The notes below the pieces were generated by a model. It had not been told where the DNA came from. It made no database searches and saw nothing but the letters and a program-made list of their open reading frames with translations. The translations under genes and the position numbers were made by a program. 7,422 nt of DNA, taken from the NCBI GenBank assembly GCA_036337765.1, contig JAYZDP010000073.1:1-7422 (forward strand), written 5' to 3'. This DNA is from JAYZDP01 sp036337765 (GTDB lineage Bacteria; Acidobacteriota; Thermoanaerobaculia; Multivoradales; Multivoraceae). Of this stretch, positions 6,049 to 7,422 are shown in pieces; the first letter of the stretch is position 1, and the number at the start of each line of letters is the position of its first letter.

Positions 6049-7242
6049 ATGGCGCCAGAAGTCGACTCGAAGCGATTGAACCGGCTCCTACGCGAGCCGA
6101 CGGTAGATGAGTTGAGGTCGAGTCGGCGCATCAAGTGGCATCGCTACGACGCCGACGTGCTCCCCGCATGGGTCGCCGAGATGGACTTTCCCTTGGCGCC
6201 CGCGATCCGTGAGACGATCGAGGGCGCCATCGCGGAGGAAGGCTTCGGCTATCCCCGACTACCGATGGATCCACGTTTTCGCGACGCCTTCGTCGGCTGG
6301 ATGGAACAGCGCTTCTCACGCTCGGTCGACCCCGGGATGGTGCGGGCGCTGACCAACGTCGTGCAGGCCTTCGACATTGGCATCCTGCTCTACAGCGAGC
6401 CCGGAGAGGGGGTCGTGCTGCAGACTCCGCTCTACGCCCCTTTCCACATGTCCGTCGACGGCAACCGGCGGCGGCGCGTCGAGAGCCCACTGGTCCGCGG
6501 CGCCGAGCGCTACGAGATCGACTTTGACCATCTGAGCTCGGTCATTGGCTCAGACGTGCGCGTCTTCATGCTCTGCAACCCCCACAACCCGACGGGGCGC
6601 GTCTTCGAGCGCGACGAGTTGGAGAGGCTTGCCGAGCTCGTCCTCGCAAAGGACCTGATAGTGGTGTCGGACGAGATTCACGCAGACCTCGTCTACCCAG
6701 GCAGCAACTACCTGCCCTTCGCCAGCATCAGCCCAGAGATCGCTGCCCGCACTCTCACCGTCACATCCGCTACCAAGGCGTTCAACATCGCGGGGCTACC
6801 CATGGCCGTAGCCATAGCCGGCGGGCCGGAGATGAAAAAGCGCCTGCGCCAACTGCCACCGATGATGCTCGGCCACGGGGGCTATCTAGGCAACGAGGCG
6901 GCTATCGCCGCCTGGCGTCATGGGGCCGACTGGCTCGACGAAGTCCTCGGGTACCTCGCCGGCAACCTCGACCTGGTCTCCGAGTTCCTCCAGGACCGAC
7001 TGCCCTCGGTCCGCTTTCGGCCGCCGGAGGCTACCTACCTCGCCTGGCTCGACTGCCGCGGTCTCGATCTACCGTGCCAGCCCTTCGAGTTCTTCCTCGA
7101 CAAGGCCCGCGTAGCGATGAGCGACGGCGCCGACTTCGGTGAGCCTGGAGAAGGCCACGTGCGTCTGAACTTCGCCACGTCCCCAACGATCCTGCGAGAG
7201 AGTCTCGAACGCCTGGCTGTCGCAGCCACAGGCGTGGCCTAG
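6049..7242 (+). CDS. MalY/PatB-family PLP-dependent C-S lyase or aminotransferase
   Basis: A 397-residue fold-type I PLP enzyme. Seen: IKWHRYDADVLPAWVAEMDFP (28-48, the KWxxY...LPxWVAxMDF signature of MalY/PatB); QTPLYAPF (125-132, Tyr129 near the cofactor); MLCNPHNPTGRVF (174-186, Asn180 contacts the PLP ring); VVSDEIHADL (205-214, Asp208 pairs with the pyridine nitrogen); TSATKAFNIAGL (239-250, Lys243 forms the Schiff base); and HVRLNFATS (370-378, Arg372 binds the substrate carboxylate). Full length with all key residues. The family includes cystathionine beta-lyases (EC 4.4.1.13), which release homocysteine, pyruvate and ammonia, but also aminotransferases, so the exact reaction is not settled. 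ATG 6049 has no good Shine-Dalgarno sequence, and the preceding hairpin (6022-6038) covers the only candidate. It is cytoplasmic, with no functional link to its neighbours visible. Confidence 0.92.
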   Translation: MAPEVDSKRLNRLLREPTVDELRSSRRIKWHRYDADVLPAWVAEMDFPLAPAIRETIEGAIAEEGFGYPRLPMDPRFRDAFVGWMEQRFSRSVDPGMVRALTNVVQAFDIGILLYSEPGEGVVLQTPLYAPFHMSVDGNRRRRVESPLVRGAERYEIDFDHLSSVIGSDVRVFMLCNPHNPTGRVFERDELERLAELVLAKDLIVVSDEIHADLVYPGSNYLPFASISPEIAARTLTVTSATKAFNIAGLPMAVAIAGGPEMKKRLRQLPPMMLGHGGYLGNEAAIAAWRHGADWLDEVLGYLAGNLDLVSEFLQDRLPSVRFRPPEATYLAWLDCRGLDLPCQPFEFFLDKARVAMSDGADFGEPGEGHVRLNFATSPTILRESLERLAVAATGVA

Positions 7243-7272
7243 AAGCGCTGGTATCGAGCGCACTCGCTTGGC

Positions 7273-7366
7273 TTACTTCTCCGCGTAGAGAGACCAGCCC
7301 CAGATCGCGACGGCGACGAGCACCGCCATGCAGCCCGAAGCGAGGATCCACGTACTTGTTGCGCAC
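7273..7366 (-). pseudogene. Small single-membrane-segment peptide, apparent frameshift
   Basis: AGGAGG at 7380-7375 sits 8 bases before GTG 7366, a good translation start. That frame gives RNKYV and then turns into Arg-rich shadow sequence. Shifting frame at about 7352-7350 (one base too many or two missing) gives WILASGCMAVLVAVAIWGW followed by SLYAEK and TAA at 7275-7273: a classic single transmembrane helix with a short charged tail, about 30 residues in all. Without a shift, the membrane segment opens only at the internal ATG 7329 (18 residues). Size and position behind another gene recall small accessory subunits of membrane complexes, but I do not recognise the family. Either a real frameshift, a sequencing error, or coincidence. 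Confidence 0.38.
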
Positions 7367-7369
7367 GAT

Positions 7370-7422
7370 TCAGGCCTCCTTTTGGATCGCCTGGCCGGCA
7401 ACGTGGATCTTGCGCTCGATCT
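7370..7422 (-). CDS. C-terminal tail of an unidentified gene entering from the right edge
   Basis: Only 16 codons are visible (IERKIHVAGQAIQKEA, then TGA). A strong Shine-Dalgarno sequence for the next start overlaps its last codons, the usual arrangement in a tight operon, which is the main reason to believe this is coding. It is too short to assign to a family. Confidence 0.35.
   Translation of the reverse strand, partial: IERKIHVAGQAIQKEA

Noticed and set aside
7245..7261. GCGCT/AGCGC hairpin between the convergent genes at the right end
   Set aside because: Five-bp stem with a 7-base loop and no T-tract on either strand; too weak to call a terminator.
1..7422. CRISPR, insertion sequence, prophage, tRNA or rRNA content
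   Set aside because: No repeat-spacer pattern, transposase motifs, terminal inverted repeats, attachment sites or recognisable RNA genes were seen by eye on either strand.

Overview
The window is GC-rich bacterial chromosome, densely coding, with no rRNA, tRNA, CRISPR array, transposase or phage gene visible and no gene-free stretch over 300 bases. The best lineage clue is a 34-codon remnant at 5434-5538. It starts like the PknB-type Ser/Thr kinases that are abundant in Acidobacteriota and myxobacteria (RLGPYEL...GKGCMGEVY). I therefore lean to Acidobacteriota or a myxobacterium-like lineage, as an inference only.

Layout. (1) 2-2742, + strand: the 3' end of a [2Fe-2S] small subunit, a 749-aa molybdopterin-binding large subunit of the xanthine dehydrogenase family, and a MoaD/ThiS-like protein ending in Gly-Gly. 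Together they form a molybdenum hydroxylase operon of unknown substrate. (2) 2742-2900, + strand: an apparent relic of a DUF533/TerB-like protein. (3) 4383-2939, - strand: a MaoC-type (hydratase-2) enoyl-CoA hydratase followed 50 bases later by an exported peroxiredoxin. (4) 4478-5407, + strand: an aminoglycoside-phosphotransferase-family kinase interrupted by one in-frame TAG, divergent from the hydratase. (5) 5434-6020, + strand: the Ser/Thr kinase remnant, overlapping by ATGA a small secreted protein of unknown function. (6) 6049-7242, + strand: a MalY/PatB-family PLP enzyme. (7) 7422-7273, - strand: the tail of an unidentified gene and a small single-membrane-segment peptide whose reading frame looks shifted.

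The main discovery is the peroxiredoxin. It reads as two ORFs separated only by a TGA lying exactly where the peroxidatic cysteine belongs (PxxxTxxC, here PKAFTGG-TGA). The frame stays open and peroxiredoxin-like on both sides. A perfect 7-bp hairpin with a GUC loop lies 17-33 nt downstream of the TGA, where bacterial SECIS elements sit. I read it as a selenocysteine peroxiredoxin that standard annotation would call as two fragments or a pseudogene.

The peroxiredoxin and the hydratase may share a transcript, and the molybdenum hydroxylase genes clearly belong together. Otherwise the window is a patchwork of unrelated functions with an unusual number of eroded genes: the DUF533-like relic, the kinase remnant, the TAG-interrupted kinase and the shifted small membrane peptide.
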